From Spirosoma foliorum (lineage in GTDB: Bacteria; Bacteroidota; Bacteroidia; Cytophagales; Spirosomataceae), in assembly GCF_014117325.1 (NCBI RefSeq), contig NZ_CP059732.1:62001-126000 (forward strand): a stretch of DNA of 64,000 nucleotides, read 5' to 3'. The position numbers and the translations under genes are program-made. Under the pieces are notes generated by a model. It worked only from the letters and a program-made list of their open reading frames with translations, did no database searches and was not told the DNA's origin. This document shows positions 1 through 7,678 of the stretch, one piece after another; position 1 is the first letter of the stretch; every line of letters starts with the position of its first letter.

Positions 1-698
1 ACGTGGGGCCGCAGTTGGACCAGCCGATTACGATTAGTTATACCGTGAACGGAACTGCTCGCGAAGGCAAGGAATATACCATTGTGGGCACCAAAGGCAC
101 TGTTGTGATACCTGCCAAATCGAGCAAAGGCAATATTATGGTGCAGCTGATCAATAATGCGAATAACATTTTAGAATCGACTTCGCTGACTTTTGTGTTG
201 ACAGGTGTTCAGCCAAACACGTTGCAGGTTGGCTTTGGAAAGGAGAATATCATCGGGAAAGCATTAACGCTGACTATTCAGGACGACTGTCTGCTGGGTG
301 GGTCTTATACGGGTAGTGGCCGTGTAGGAACAAAGACTTATGCTACATCTGATATTGGCATTACCAGTACTGATTGTAAGCAATATTTGTTAAGTAACTG
401 GAATGTAGGCCTGATTAATTTGGTGGTTGTAGGGAATAGCACCTTGTTTGGGTTTAATGCTGAGCATCCTACACTGACGTTTATCGATAATGGCGATAAT
501 TCGCTTACCGTACCATCGCAAGCTAACGCTTCACTTGGAACCAACGGGGCTCTTAGTGGTACAGGGGCCTGGAACCCTCGTAACCGCCAAATTACGTTGA
601 ATCTTCAGGCTAAAGTTCGTATTGCCATGATTCGAGACACGGTTACAACGTATCGGGATACAACGCTTTTATTTACCCAGACCTACACGCCACAATAG
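1..698 (+). CDS. Secreted/surface protein with Calx-beta-like domain, 5'-truncated
   Basis: Only the C-terminal part is present. The reading frame is open to the left edge, and the first possible GTG at position 3 is unlikely to be the true start. The first ~90 residues (YTVNGTAREGKEYTIVGTKG, then a stretch rich in V/I/T alternation ending TLTIQDDC) resemble a Calx-beta or DUF4843-type beta-sandwich, as found in Bacteroidota surface lipoproteins. The remainder is an unassigned beta-rich region with two cysteines. It ends 21 bases before the next lipoprotein gene and is probably co-transcribed with it. Domain naming is by eye and the function is unknown. Confidence 0.6.
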   Translation, partial: VGPQLDQPITISYTVNGTAREGKEYTIVGTKGTVVIPAKSSKGNIMVQLINNANNILESTSLTFVLTGVQPNTLQVGFGKENIIGKALTLTIQDDCLLGGSYTGSGRVGTKTYATSDIGITSTDCKQYLLSNWNVGLINLVVVGNSTLFGFNAEHPTLTFIDNGDNSLTVPSQANASLGTNGALSGTGAWNPRNRQITLNLQAKVRIAMIRDTVTTYRDTTLLFTQTYTPQ

Positions 699-719
699 CC
701 ACATTAACTTGTTAATTCC

Positions 720-1214
720 ATGCGACAGTTTATACGTTTATTGCTAATTCCGGGTGTTGTTGGATGGCTTCTGGGAGGATGTTCTGAAAAATTAGAACCT
801 AAGCCGCTTACTTATTCGCAACTGCTGACCGGAACGGATAAAAAGACCTGGAAAATGGTGTCTCTTCAGGTTATTGATGACGGTCAGGCATCTGGAGTGA
901 TACCCGTTGCGCAAACAGGTATCGATCCTTGTATTTATGACGATCTGCTAACGTTTTATGCCGATGCTGAGCATAAGTTTGAAGCGAGTGAAGGAGCGAC
1001 CAAGTGTAGTGCTAGTGATCCGGACATTTACGTGACCGATACCTGGACGCTCGTTAATGCGAATGCTACTTTACAGTTTTACATACCAGTTTTGAATGGT
1101 ATATATCCTTGGACAATAAAAAATTTGACCTCAACCGTGTTGACGGTCCAATATTATTTCCCGGATATTAATGCCAGCTATCAGTTCACATTCAATTCGG
1201 TTACTACCAAATAG
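720..1214 (+). CDS. Small lipoprotein, lipocalin-like, hypothetical
   Basis: This encodes a 164-residue lipoprotein. The N-terminus MRQFIRLLLIPGVVGWLLGG is a type II signal peptide, with a lipobox ending at Cys21 (LLGGC-S). The mature part has TWKMVSLQVIDDG near its start and a run of short beta-strands ending in an F/Y-rich strand pattern (TVQYYFPDINASYQFTF). This resembles small lipocalin-like proteins of Bacteroidota (DUF5004-type), but that is a guess. It lies between the truncated upstream gene and the M43 protease with gaps of 21 and 4 bases, so the three probably form one transcript. Function is not known. Confidence 0.75.
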   Translation: MRQFIRLLLIPGVVGWLLGGCSEKLEPKPLTYSQLLTGTDKKTWKMVSLQVIDDGQASGVIPVAQTGIDPCIYDDLLTFYADAEHKFEASEGATKCSASDPDIYVTDTWTLVNANATLQFYIPVLNGIYPWTIKNLTSTVLTVQYYFPDINASYQFTFNSVTTK

Positions 1215-1218
1215 GCGT

Positions 1219-3594
1219 ATGTTCCGACGTTTACTCTACGTTTTTTTATGCGTTCTGTTGAGCCAGACGCTGCACGCTCAAACGCCTATTAAACGGGCTG
1301 AGCAGTGTGCTACTATGGAAATGGATAGCCTGTTGCGGGTTAAATATCCCCAATTAGGAACACTCAATCAATTTGAGCAGGCATTGCAGCAAAAAATGCT
1401 TGAGTTCAAAAAACAGCTGGCCAATGGCCGGGCTCCAGCGGCTACCGTCATTACCATTCCGGTGGTTATACACGTTGTACACAATGGTGAGACGGTTGGC
1501 TCGGGTCGTAATATCAGCCTCGCTCAAGTACAATCGCAACTGGCTGTGCTGAATGAAGATTATCGTCGGAAGGCGGGTACGCGTGGGTTCAACGACAATC
1601 CGGTTGGAGCCGATATTGAGATTGAATTCTGTCCAGCGGTAGTTAATCCACAAGGCCAGCCTATGGCGGAACCAGGTATCGATCGATACAATGGTGGCCG
1701 GGCCAACTGGACCCAGAACGATATCGATGGCGTATTGAAACCCAGCACCTACTGGAATCCCGATAAATATTACAACATCTGGGTGGTCGATATCAGCGAC
1801 CCATCGATAAACGGGCAGTTGTTAGGCTATGCCCAATTTCCAACGCAGTCGGGTCTGGCCGGTATTCCATCCGATGGCCCTGCCAGTACGGATGGCGTCG
1901 TGATCTATTATAAAGCCTTTGGGAGTTCGGAAAAAGGTACTTTCCCGGTACTCCAATCCCCTTATAATTTAGGGCGTACCTTAAGCCACGAAACGGGGCA
2001 CTGGCTGGGGCTCCGCCATATTTGGGGAGATACCAACTGTGGCGATGATTTTTGTGCCGATACGCCACCTCAGGCTTCGGCCAGTAGCGGCTGTCAGGTT
2101 GGACGGGTAAGTTGTGGTGCTACGAACATGGTGCAGAACTACATGGATTATTCGAACGATGCCTGTTTCAACATCTTCACCCTCAATCAAAAAGATCGTA
2201 TCCGGGCGGTTATGGCCATTAGCCCTCGTCGTCTAAGTCTATTATCATCCAATGTTTGCGGAACGCAGGTAGCCACGAAACCAACTCCGAATTTCCGGGT
2301 AGATAATCAGCAGGTCTTGTTGGGTGGTCAGCTCAAGTTTACCGATTTGTCGGACGGATTTCCTACTAGTTGGAGCTGGACATTTGAAGGAGGAACCCCC
2401 GCAACATCGACTGATCAAAACCCAACAGTTACGTATAATCAACCGGGTAAATTCAAAGTAACTTTGGTCACATCGAATGCGCTTGGAACCTCAGACCCAT
2501 TGGTTCGTACCGAATACATTGAAGTGCTAAATTCGGGACTTTGTACGGACATAACCAACTTCAATGGCACGCCTACCGTATTGCGGGAAACCAACGGGAC
2601 TGGTTACGTATCCGGGCAGAATAGCCATAAAAGTCAGGCTGTTTCTGAGTTTTTTGCCAATAAGCTGAGTTACACGAATCTGGCAGGAGCAACGCTCAAA
2701 TTTGGCGTTGCCAAAGCTGCGAAAGGGACATCGACAGAATCTATTGTGACGGTAACAGTCTGGAACGGACGCGGTTTCCAGGGTGGTCCTGGCGCTATTC
2801 TGGGACAGAAAGATGTACCGTTAAAGGATATTCTGGCCGATGTGGCTGCTAACCGGGCTACTTCGGTTACGTTCGATAAGAACGTTCCGGTGAGCGGCTT
2901 GCCTTTCCATATTGGTATTTTAATTCCCTACGCATCGGGCGATACCGTTGCACTGGTTACTACTGCTAATGGGCAATCGCTGGATGCAACTTCCTGGCGG
3001 CAAAATAGCCAGGGGAACTGGCTTCGTTACGCCGATAGTTTGGGTTTGAACGTGGCGCATAATATTGCTGGTCGCGTTGGTCAGAAACTGTCGGTACAGG
3101 TCGCGTCATCGTCCGTCTTTATCAACCCTGGCCAGACTGTAACCTTAAATGCCCGTGGAGCCAGTATTTTCACCTGGACAGGTACGGGTCTCAACTCGAC
3201 GCTGGGCGCACAGGTCGTAGCTTCTCCAACGCAAACTACTTCCTATACCGTAACGGGCTCGGGAACGGATTTGTGTAGCACATCGGCAGTAATCACGGTC
3301 AATGTCAGAACGGGCACTGTAACCGCCACAACACCGCTGGCGGAACAGGCCTTGCAGGTTAACCCAAACCCCAGCGATGGGCAGATGAACATATCGTTCA
3401 GCAGTGCGTTACGGGGAGCTTTAGTGTTAGGCATTCGTACAGTAACAGGTTCAGAATTAGTTCGACAAAACCACCAGAAAACCACCGACACCTTCGAGCA
3501 AACTATAGACCTCAGGACCGCGCCACCCGGTGTGTATTTTGTTGAGATTAGTATAGGGGAACAGGTATTCCGAAAACGAGTGGTGAAGCAGTAA
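1219..3594 (+). CDS. Secreted M43 (cytophagalysin) metalloprotease with PKD domain and T9SS sorting tail
   Basis: This is a zinc metalloprotease of the pappalysin/cytophagalysin family. The start is taken at ATG 1219, which gives the signal peptide MFRRLLYVFLCVLLSQTLHA; an earlier in-frame ATG at 1171 would overlap the previous gene and spoil it. The zinc motif HETGHWLGLRH places ligands at His257, His261 and His267 with catalytic Glu258. A Met-turn NYMDYS follows, as expected for metzincins. A PKD domain follows around residues 355–435 (YNQPGKFKVTLVTSN). The last ~75 residues (VNPNPSDGQMNISF ... GVYFVEI ... RKRVVKQ) form a type A Por-secretion tail, so export by the type IX system and surface attachment or release are expected. 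Confidence 0.92.
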   Translation: MFRRLLYVFLCVLLSQTLHAQTPIKRAEQCATMEMDSLLRVKYPQLGTLNQFEQALQQKMLEFKKQLANGRAPAATVITIPVVIHVVHNGETVGSGRNISLAQVQSQLAVLNEDYRRKAGTRGFNDNPVGADIEIEFCPAVVNPQGQPMAEPGIDRYNGGRANWTQNDIDGVLKPSTYWNPDKYYNIWVVDISDPSINGQLLGYAQFPTQSGLAGIPSDGPASTDGVVIYYKAFGSSEKGTFPVLQSPYNLGRTLSHETGHWLGLRHIWGDTNCGDDFCADTPPQASASSGCQVGRVSCGATNMVQNYMDYSNDACFNIFTLNQKDRIRAVMAISPRRLSLLSSNVCGTQVATKPTPNFRVDNQQVLLGGQLKFTDLSDGFPTSWSWTFEGGTPATSTDQNPTVTYNQPGKFKVTLVTSNALGTSDPLVRTEYIEVLNSGLCTDITNFNGTPTVLRETNGTGYVSGQNSHKSQAVSEFFANKLSYTNLAGATLKFGVAKAAKGTSTESIVTVTVWNGRGFQGGPGAILGQKDVPLKDILADVAANRATSVTFDKNVPVSGLPFHIGILIPYASGDTVALVTTANGQSLDATSWRQNSQGNWLRYADSLGLNVAHNIAGRVGQKLSVQVASSSVFINPGQTVTLNARGASIFTWTGTGLNSTLGAQVVASPTQTTSYTVTGSGTDLCSTSAVITVNVRTGTVTATTPLAEQALQVNPNPSDGQMNISFSSALRGALVLGIRTVTGSELVRQNHQKTTDTFEQTIDLRTAPPGVYFVEISIGEQVFRKRVVKQ

Positions 3595-3633
3595 AAGCAA
3601 GGGGCGGATTTCAGAATCCGCCCCTTGCTTTTT
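3595..3633 (+). terminator. Rho-independent terminator after the M43 protease
   Basis: A perfect 16-bp stem (3595–3610 with 3615–3630) encloses a TCAG loop, and a run of Ts follows. It begins at the stop codon of the protease gene and also faces the 3' end of the convergent lipoprotein gene. Confidence 0.92.
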
Positions 3634-3664
3634 AATAAGAGACTCATGAATTTCTTGCTCAATA

Positions 3665-4276
3665 TCAATCTCTGATCCGAATTTCGCCTTGTTTCATGGC
3701 GAATCGCTCTTTTTTCGTTGTGTCAAGGTTATAACAAATTGAAATCACGACATCATTCATAAATTGATTTCCCGTATTATGAGGAAAGACTTTTCTTTGA
3801 TTTATCGATAACTGAACTTCATCATTAATTTCCATCACGACTAATGTTGAATCTGACTCATAGTATTCATATTTACCCAGATGTTGTGGACGTGTTAATG
3901 GTTGAAAGGACTTATGATATTGCTTCTCGAATGCGGTACGTATAGAGTCCATTTTAGGGCCTTTATTTCTCAGTGTGATTAAAACGCCGTAAGGTTGACT
4001 TCGTGGATCTTGAATCAAATCATTAAATCGCCAGACAACCTGAACATCCCTTGTTGTATCTGTTAATTCGGCAGAAAGCGATTCTACAGCATTTGGGTAT
4101 CTGTTTCGTAATTCATGTGAGGTGATCGGGAACTGAATAGTGCAGCTTGCAACGTTTGTCTCGAATGGCAGATGCTTTGTCTGGCAACTTAAGACCAGCA
4201 TAAAGAGTGAGAAAATTAAAACTGCGCTTTGCGTCAATGGCATAATCTTTAGGGACTTTTTATAAATATAGTTCAT
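3665..4276 (-). CDS. Hypothetical lipoprotein
   Basis: This encodes a 203-residue protein with a basic N-terminus, a hydrophobic stretch and a lipobox-like LVLSC near residue 31, so it is probably a lipoprotein. A shorter start at 4243 is possible but would lose the positive charges before the hydrophobic core. The mature part holds ITSHELRNRYPNAVESLSAE and VQLSINQRKVFPHNTGNQF. I do not recognise a family. It is transcribed toward the M43 protease and has no obvious operon partner. Confidence 0.65.
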   Translation of the reverse strand: MNYIYKKSLKIMPLTQSAVLIFSLFMLVLSCQTKHLPFETNVASCTIQFPITSHELRNRYPNAVESLSAELTDTTRDVQVVWRFNDLIQDPRSQPYGVLITLRNKGPKMDSIRTAFEKQYHKSFQPLTRPQHLGKYEYYESDSTLVVMEINDEVQLSINQRKVFPHNTGNQFMNDVVISICYNLDTTKKERFAMKQGEIRIRD

Positions 4277-4374
4277 GAAAAAGTGTATTAATTTCGGCTA
4301 GGATTTTATAATCTCAAAACCAGCTCAAACAAAGATGTTTTGAGTACACTGTTTAATACTTTCTCAACGCATTC

Positions 4375-4587
4375 ATGATTAATAATCTAGTTACTGGCAT
4401 TATTACATTGAGTAGTTTGATATACTTAGCTAAGGATTGGCTGAAAGTTAAATCAACACATAAATCAGCTACTCAGCTCACGTATACATCCTGGATTGTG
4501 GGCGATACATTGGATGTGAAAATCCAACCCTTAGGCGGGGTTTTACTGGCTGGAGGTAGTACCGATGTCGATGCTGCGATGCGGTGA
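4375..4587 (+). pseudogene. Truncated 5' copy of the cyanophycinase-like gene
   Basis: This 70-codon fragment starts MINNLVTGIITLSSLIYLAK and continues YTSWIVGDTLDVK ... LLAGGSTDVDAAMR before a TGA. It is a diverged duplicate of the N-terminus of the full gene at 13647–14696. Bases 4483–4586 and 13755–13858 match at 96 of 104 positions by my hand alignment. Homology stops exactly at the codon that is TGG (Trp) in the full copy and TGA here. It lacks the catalytic serine region and is very unlikely to be functional. It forms the left bracket of the 9-kb accessory segment. Confidence 0.85.
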
Positions 4588-4698
4588 TTTATGTTCCTTC
4601 TGCTTCTGTGGCTCATTAGATTTATTCCCTTTTTTACACAAATTCGGTTTGGCTTATTGTCCAGTATAAGCTAACAGGTAAGTCCATAGGGATTGGTT

Positions 4699-6336
4699 CT
4701 AGTTACCAGCAGCCTGCTCCGAGGCATCCAGCCGGGCCATCTCCAGGTCTAATCGCCGTTCAGCTGTGCGTAGTACTTCATCGCTGAAGCGATTTTCTCG
4801 GGCCAGCTCCACTAGCAAGGCTTGTTGGAACTCGCCGAGGGTTCGCTCCGCCAACCGCATCTCACCCACTAAAGCGCGTTCTTCGTCTGGTTTTGAGCCC
4901 GATTTGCTTTCATGGAGCGTAGCACCAAGTTCCTTGACTAAAAGTTGATACCGCTGGGCCAGGGTTTGTTTCAAGGAGCCAGATAAAACTATCGGAAAGT
5001 CATTTTCCAAATACCTCAGTGCCCGGCTGGCTAGCAGTAATTCCAGCGCCTGATCTTCACGCGCCTGGTCGTTATGAGATTTCACCCCCAGCAACCGAAT
5101 CAGGAGGGGTAAAGTCAACCCCTGAAGTACCAGCGTAGATAGGATTATTACAAAAGCTAAAAAGAGAATCAGGTTACGCTGAGGGAACAGCTGCCCTCCT
5201 GCCAGCGAAAGCGGTAGAGCTAACGCCATGGCCAGGGAAATCACGCCCCTGGTTCCAGTCCAGGCCACAATTAATACATTTCGCCAGTCTACCTGATTCG
5301 CCTGTTCCTCGGTTCCTGAACCCGTGATGGTAGATTGCTCTGACCAGCCTAACACTTTGGGGTAATAGGAACTGAAAAACACCCAAAGAATTCGAATGAG
5401 AATCGTGACGGTACTCACCACCAGGCTATACAACACAAGCTCCTCAGTCGTATACCCGCCCAGGTCTCCTACAATGGTGGGTAATTGCAAGCCAATCAAA
5501 ATAAAGACCACTCCTTCCAGCAAAAAAATAGCGGTGTCCCAGACGGCCCGCGACTCCAGGCGAGCCTGTGGGGAAAACACTTCTGGTGTTCGACGTGTGA
5601 TGACAAGTCCAGCACTAACGACGGCTAATATACCTGACGTATGGATGTGTTCAGCCGCTAGGTAGACCAGATAGGGGGTCAGTAGAGTTAAACTGGTTTG
5701 GACTGTGGCACTGTCGATTCGTTGGAGGGCAAGCGTCATTAACCATCCTAGTATGCTACCCAGCAACAGCCCCCCGCCTGCCAGCACCAGAAATTGCAGA
5801 CTAGCCTCCCAGAGAACAAAGTTACCAGTCATGATAGCGGCCACGGCATAGCGGTAAGCTACCAGAGCAGAGGCATCGTTGAGCAGGCTTTCCCCTTCCA
5901 GAATCGCAATAACCCGTTTGTTAAGTCCTAAACCTTTAATGATACTATTGGCGGCAACGGCGTCTGGAGGAGAGACAATAGCCCCCAGCACAAAGGCAAG
6001 CGGCCAGCTAAAGCCTGGAATCACGTAATGGGCAGCCACAGCAACGGCCGTTGTCGTGAAAAACACCAGTGTAACGGCTAATGTAGTGATTGGTCGAATT
6101 GAGCGGGTAAACTCCTGCCAGGCCGTTTTAGAGGCTGCATCATAGAGCAACGGAGGGAGAAAAATAACCAGCGCTACGTTGGGATCTAATGCCAGATTTG
6201 GCAGGAAAGGCACAAAACCAATCACTAAGCCTGTTCCAATCAGTAGAATTGGGTAAGGAAGCTTAATTTTATCGGTGATTGCCGACAATCCTATCAAAAT
6301 GGCTAGGATAAAAATGATGGTTTCAAAGTTTGCCAT
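4699..6336 (-). CDS. Na+/H+ antiporter, CPA1 family
   Basis: This encodes a 545-residue inner-membrane cation/proton antiporter. About a dozen hydrophobic segments occupy the first ~410 residues. Family signatures include GAIVSPPDAVAANSIIKGLG, with the acidic PPD pair in the ion-binding segment, and EGESLLNDASALV. A ~130-residue charged, helical cytoplasmic tail follows (LASRALRYLENDF ... ERRLDLEMARLD), typical of bacterial NhaP/YjcE-like CPA1 members with a regulatory tail. It lies downstream of the dab operon genes on the same strand but behind a 270-base gap, so it probably has its own promoter. A role in pH or Na+ homeostasis beside bicarbonate uptake is plausible but inferred. Confidence 0.9.
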   Translation of the reverse strand: MANFETIIFILAILIGLSAITDKIKLPYPILLIGTGLVIGFVPFLPNLALDPNVALVIFLPPLLYDAASKTAWQEFTRSIRPITTLAVTLVFFTTTAVAVAAHYVIPGFSWPLAFVLGAIVSPPDAVAANSIIKGLGLNKRVIAILEGESLLNDASALVAYRYAVAAIMTGNFVLWEASLQFLVLAGGGLLLGSILGWLMTLALQRIDSATVQTSLTLLTPYLVYLAAEHIHTSGILAVVSAGLVITRRTPEVFSPQARLESRAVWDTAIFLLEGVVFILIGLQLPTIVGDLGGYTTEELVLYSLVVSTVTILIRILWVFFSSYYPKVLGWSEQSTITGSGTEEQANQVDWRNVLIVAWTGTRGVISLAMALALPLSLAGGQLFPQRNLILFLAFVIILSTLVLQGLTLPLLIRLLGVKSHNDQAREDQALELLLASRALRYLENDFPIVLSGSLKQTLAQRYQLLVKELGATLHESKSGSKPDEERALVGEMRLAERTLGEFQQALLVELARENRFSDEVLRTAERRLDLEMARLDASEQAAGN

Positions 6337-6608
6337 AGGTACTGAAAAGGTTATCCTTACTCTATAACAGATTTACTACGGTTATAGTCGTAACCGCCAG
6401 TAATTCTTAGGCTTGGCTAATTCGGTATCTATGGTCTTGATGCTTACTAACGCCTAGTAATTTTCTAATAACCTCTCCAGAAATGCTGCTTATTGACCAG
6501 AATCTCCGCCTTATTGGACGCCTTTTGTAATGAGTTTAACACGGTACAAGTAGATATAGCAATGATGTTAAGTAGAAAAGGCGTAGGTTTTCTGCTCGAT
6601 TTATCGGC

Positions 6609-7052
6609 TTATAGTTTATTCGTATCGGTTAATTTCTGTCGTCCATGAGCAAAGAATTCATCGAACAACCAAACATAATGACTGGATGAAGTGCGTTTCA
6701 CTACGTAGCCATTCGCCCCTTCCTGAAGTACTTGCTTAATGGTATCCGAGCACACATCTGTCGAAAGCATTAAAATGGATAAATGTTGCCAAGCTGGATT
6801 CGCGCGAACATGCCGGATCGCTTCGAGTCCATTCATTATAGACATGGCCATGTCCATAATGAGTAACCCATAAATTGCCTGATCAGCTCGGATAGCGCTA
6901 TGGCGGTTTAAGTAAGCCAAGAGTTCCTGACCATTTGAAAACTTATAAATAGGAAAAGGCCGACAAGAATTGACCGGCATTAAACCCAGAAAGTACCGCT
7001 CATCCTCATTATCAGGGAATGATATGCAAGATAGATCATGTAGTTGATCCAT
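6609..7052 (-). CDS. Single-domain response regulator (receiver only)
   Basis: This is a receiver domain with no output domain. The start is taken at ATG 7052 (MDQLHDLSC); 12 upstream codons are possible but look unlike a REC start. Key residues are visible: an acidic patch after strand 1 (PDNEDERYFL), phospho-acceptor Asp67 in GLLIMDMAMSIMNG, Ser97/Thr98 in LMLSTD, and Lys119 in YVVKR. The layout matches Rcp1/CheY-like regulators, common next to bacteriophytochromes or hybrid kinases, but no kinase is in the window. It is the last gene of the minus-strand run arsR-dabA-dabB-acp-like-60aa. Confidence 0.85.
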   Translation of the reverse strand: MDQLHDLSCISFPDNEDERYFLGLMPVNSCRPFPIYKFSNGQELLAYLNRHSAIRADQAIYGLLIMDMAMSIMNGLEAIRHVRANPAWQHLSILMLSTDVCSDTIKQVLQEGANGYVVKRTSSSHYVWLFDEFFAHGRQKLTDTNKL

Positions 7053-7140
7053 AAATAGTAGTGTGTATTGAAAGGTGGACAAAGTCAAATGGGGATAGAC
7101 ACATTAGCTCATCAACTAAAGCGGATCATGGACTTCTAAT

Positions 7141-7323
7141 TTAGCGTTTCCGATTCCGGGCCTGGGTTGTCTTGGCCGCCCAGGCTTTTCGCTTCAATTG
7201 TTGATGCAACTCCTTATCCCTAGGCTCAAATGTGACGCTACGTTGCTGGCCGTCTTGTCGTTTAATGACCCAATAGGTTAAATCGGAAGTATCGGGAATC
7301 TCAGTATAGATGGAGTTATTCAT
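7141..7323 (-). CDS. Small basic hypothetical protein (60 aa)
   Basis: This encodes a 60-residue protein. The N-terminal half is polar and slightly acidic (MNNSIYTEIPDTSDLTYWVI). The C-terminal half is strongly basic (HQQLKRKAWAAKTTQARNRKR), so nucleic-acid or membrane-surface contact is possible. No family is recognised. Its place in a tight minus-strand series, with 47 bases from the acyl-carrier-like gene and 52–88 bases to the receiver gene, supports it being real. Confidence 0.5.
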   Translation of the reverse strand: MNNSIYTEIPDTSDLTYWVIKRQDGQQRSVTFEPRDKELHQQLKRKAWAAKTTQARNRKR

Positions 7324-7370
7324 GAGGGAGATTAGTTAATAAAAAAGATACATGATGCTGGTCGCTTTAG

Positions 7371-7613
7371 TCAGGACTCTTGAATTCTTTCCTTTAAGTA
7401 TTTGGCCGATTCATAGAGTGTCGTGAGCCGAGGGTAGTCTTCATAGGGTATAGATACTTGAAGCTCGCGTTCCATTAAACTAGCTAGTTCCGAAATGTCG
7501 GACGGACGATACGCTAGATCTTCTCGGAGGTCAGCTGTTGGTCGCAGGGCTTCGGAACGAACGATTCCTTGGGCCAGGACCAAATGAGTGAGTTGTTGAT
7601 AGGTGATTTCCAT
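7371..7613 (-). CDS. Acyl-carrier-protein-like small protein, phosphopantetheine Ser apparently lost
   Basis: This 80-residue protein has the length and helix pattern of an acyl carrier protein: DLREDLAYRPSDISELASLM, then LQVSIPYEDYPRLTTLYES, then AKYLKERI. In ordinary ACPs the DSL(D) motif carries the serine modified by 4'-phosphopantetheine. Here the aligned positions are Arg36-Pro37-Ser38-Asp39, so Pro falls where Ser is expected, with a Ser one residue later. Either the alignment is off by one or this is a non-modifiable ACP fold used as an adaptor. It follows dabB by 65 bases on the same strand. The family call is by pattern only. Confidence 0.6.
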   Translation of the reverse strand: MEITYQQLTHLVLAQGIVRSEALRPTADLREDLAYRPSDISELASLMERELQVSIPYEDYPRLTTLYESAKYLKERIQES

Positions 7614-7678
7614 ATGCGCTGTCGTTGTGAGTAAGCTAAATGAGGATTGAAAACGGAGAAAAGGTGAATGTATTTCCG

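Noticed and set aside
1171..1218. Earlier start for the M43 protease
   Set aside because: It would overlap the preceding lipoprotein gene and put 16 polar residues before a clear signal peptide.
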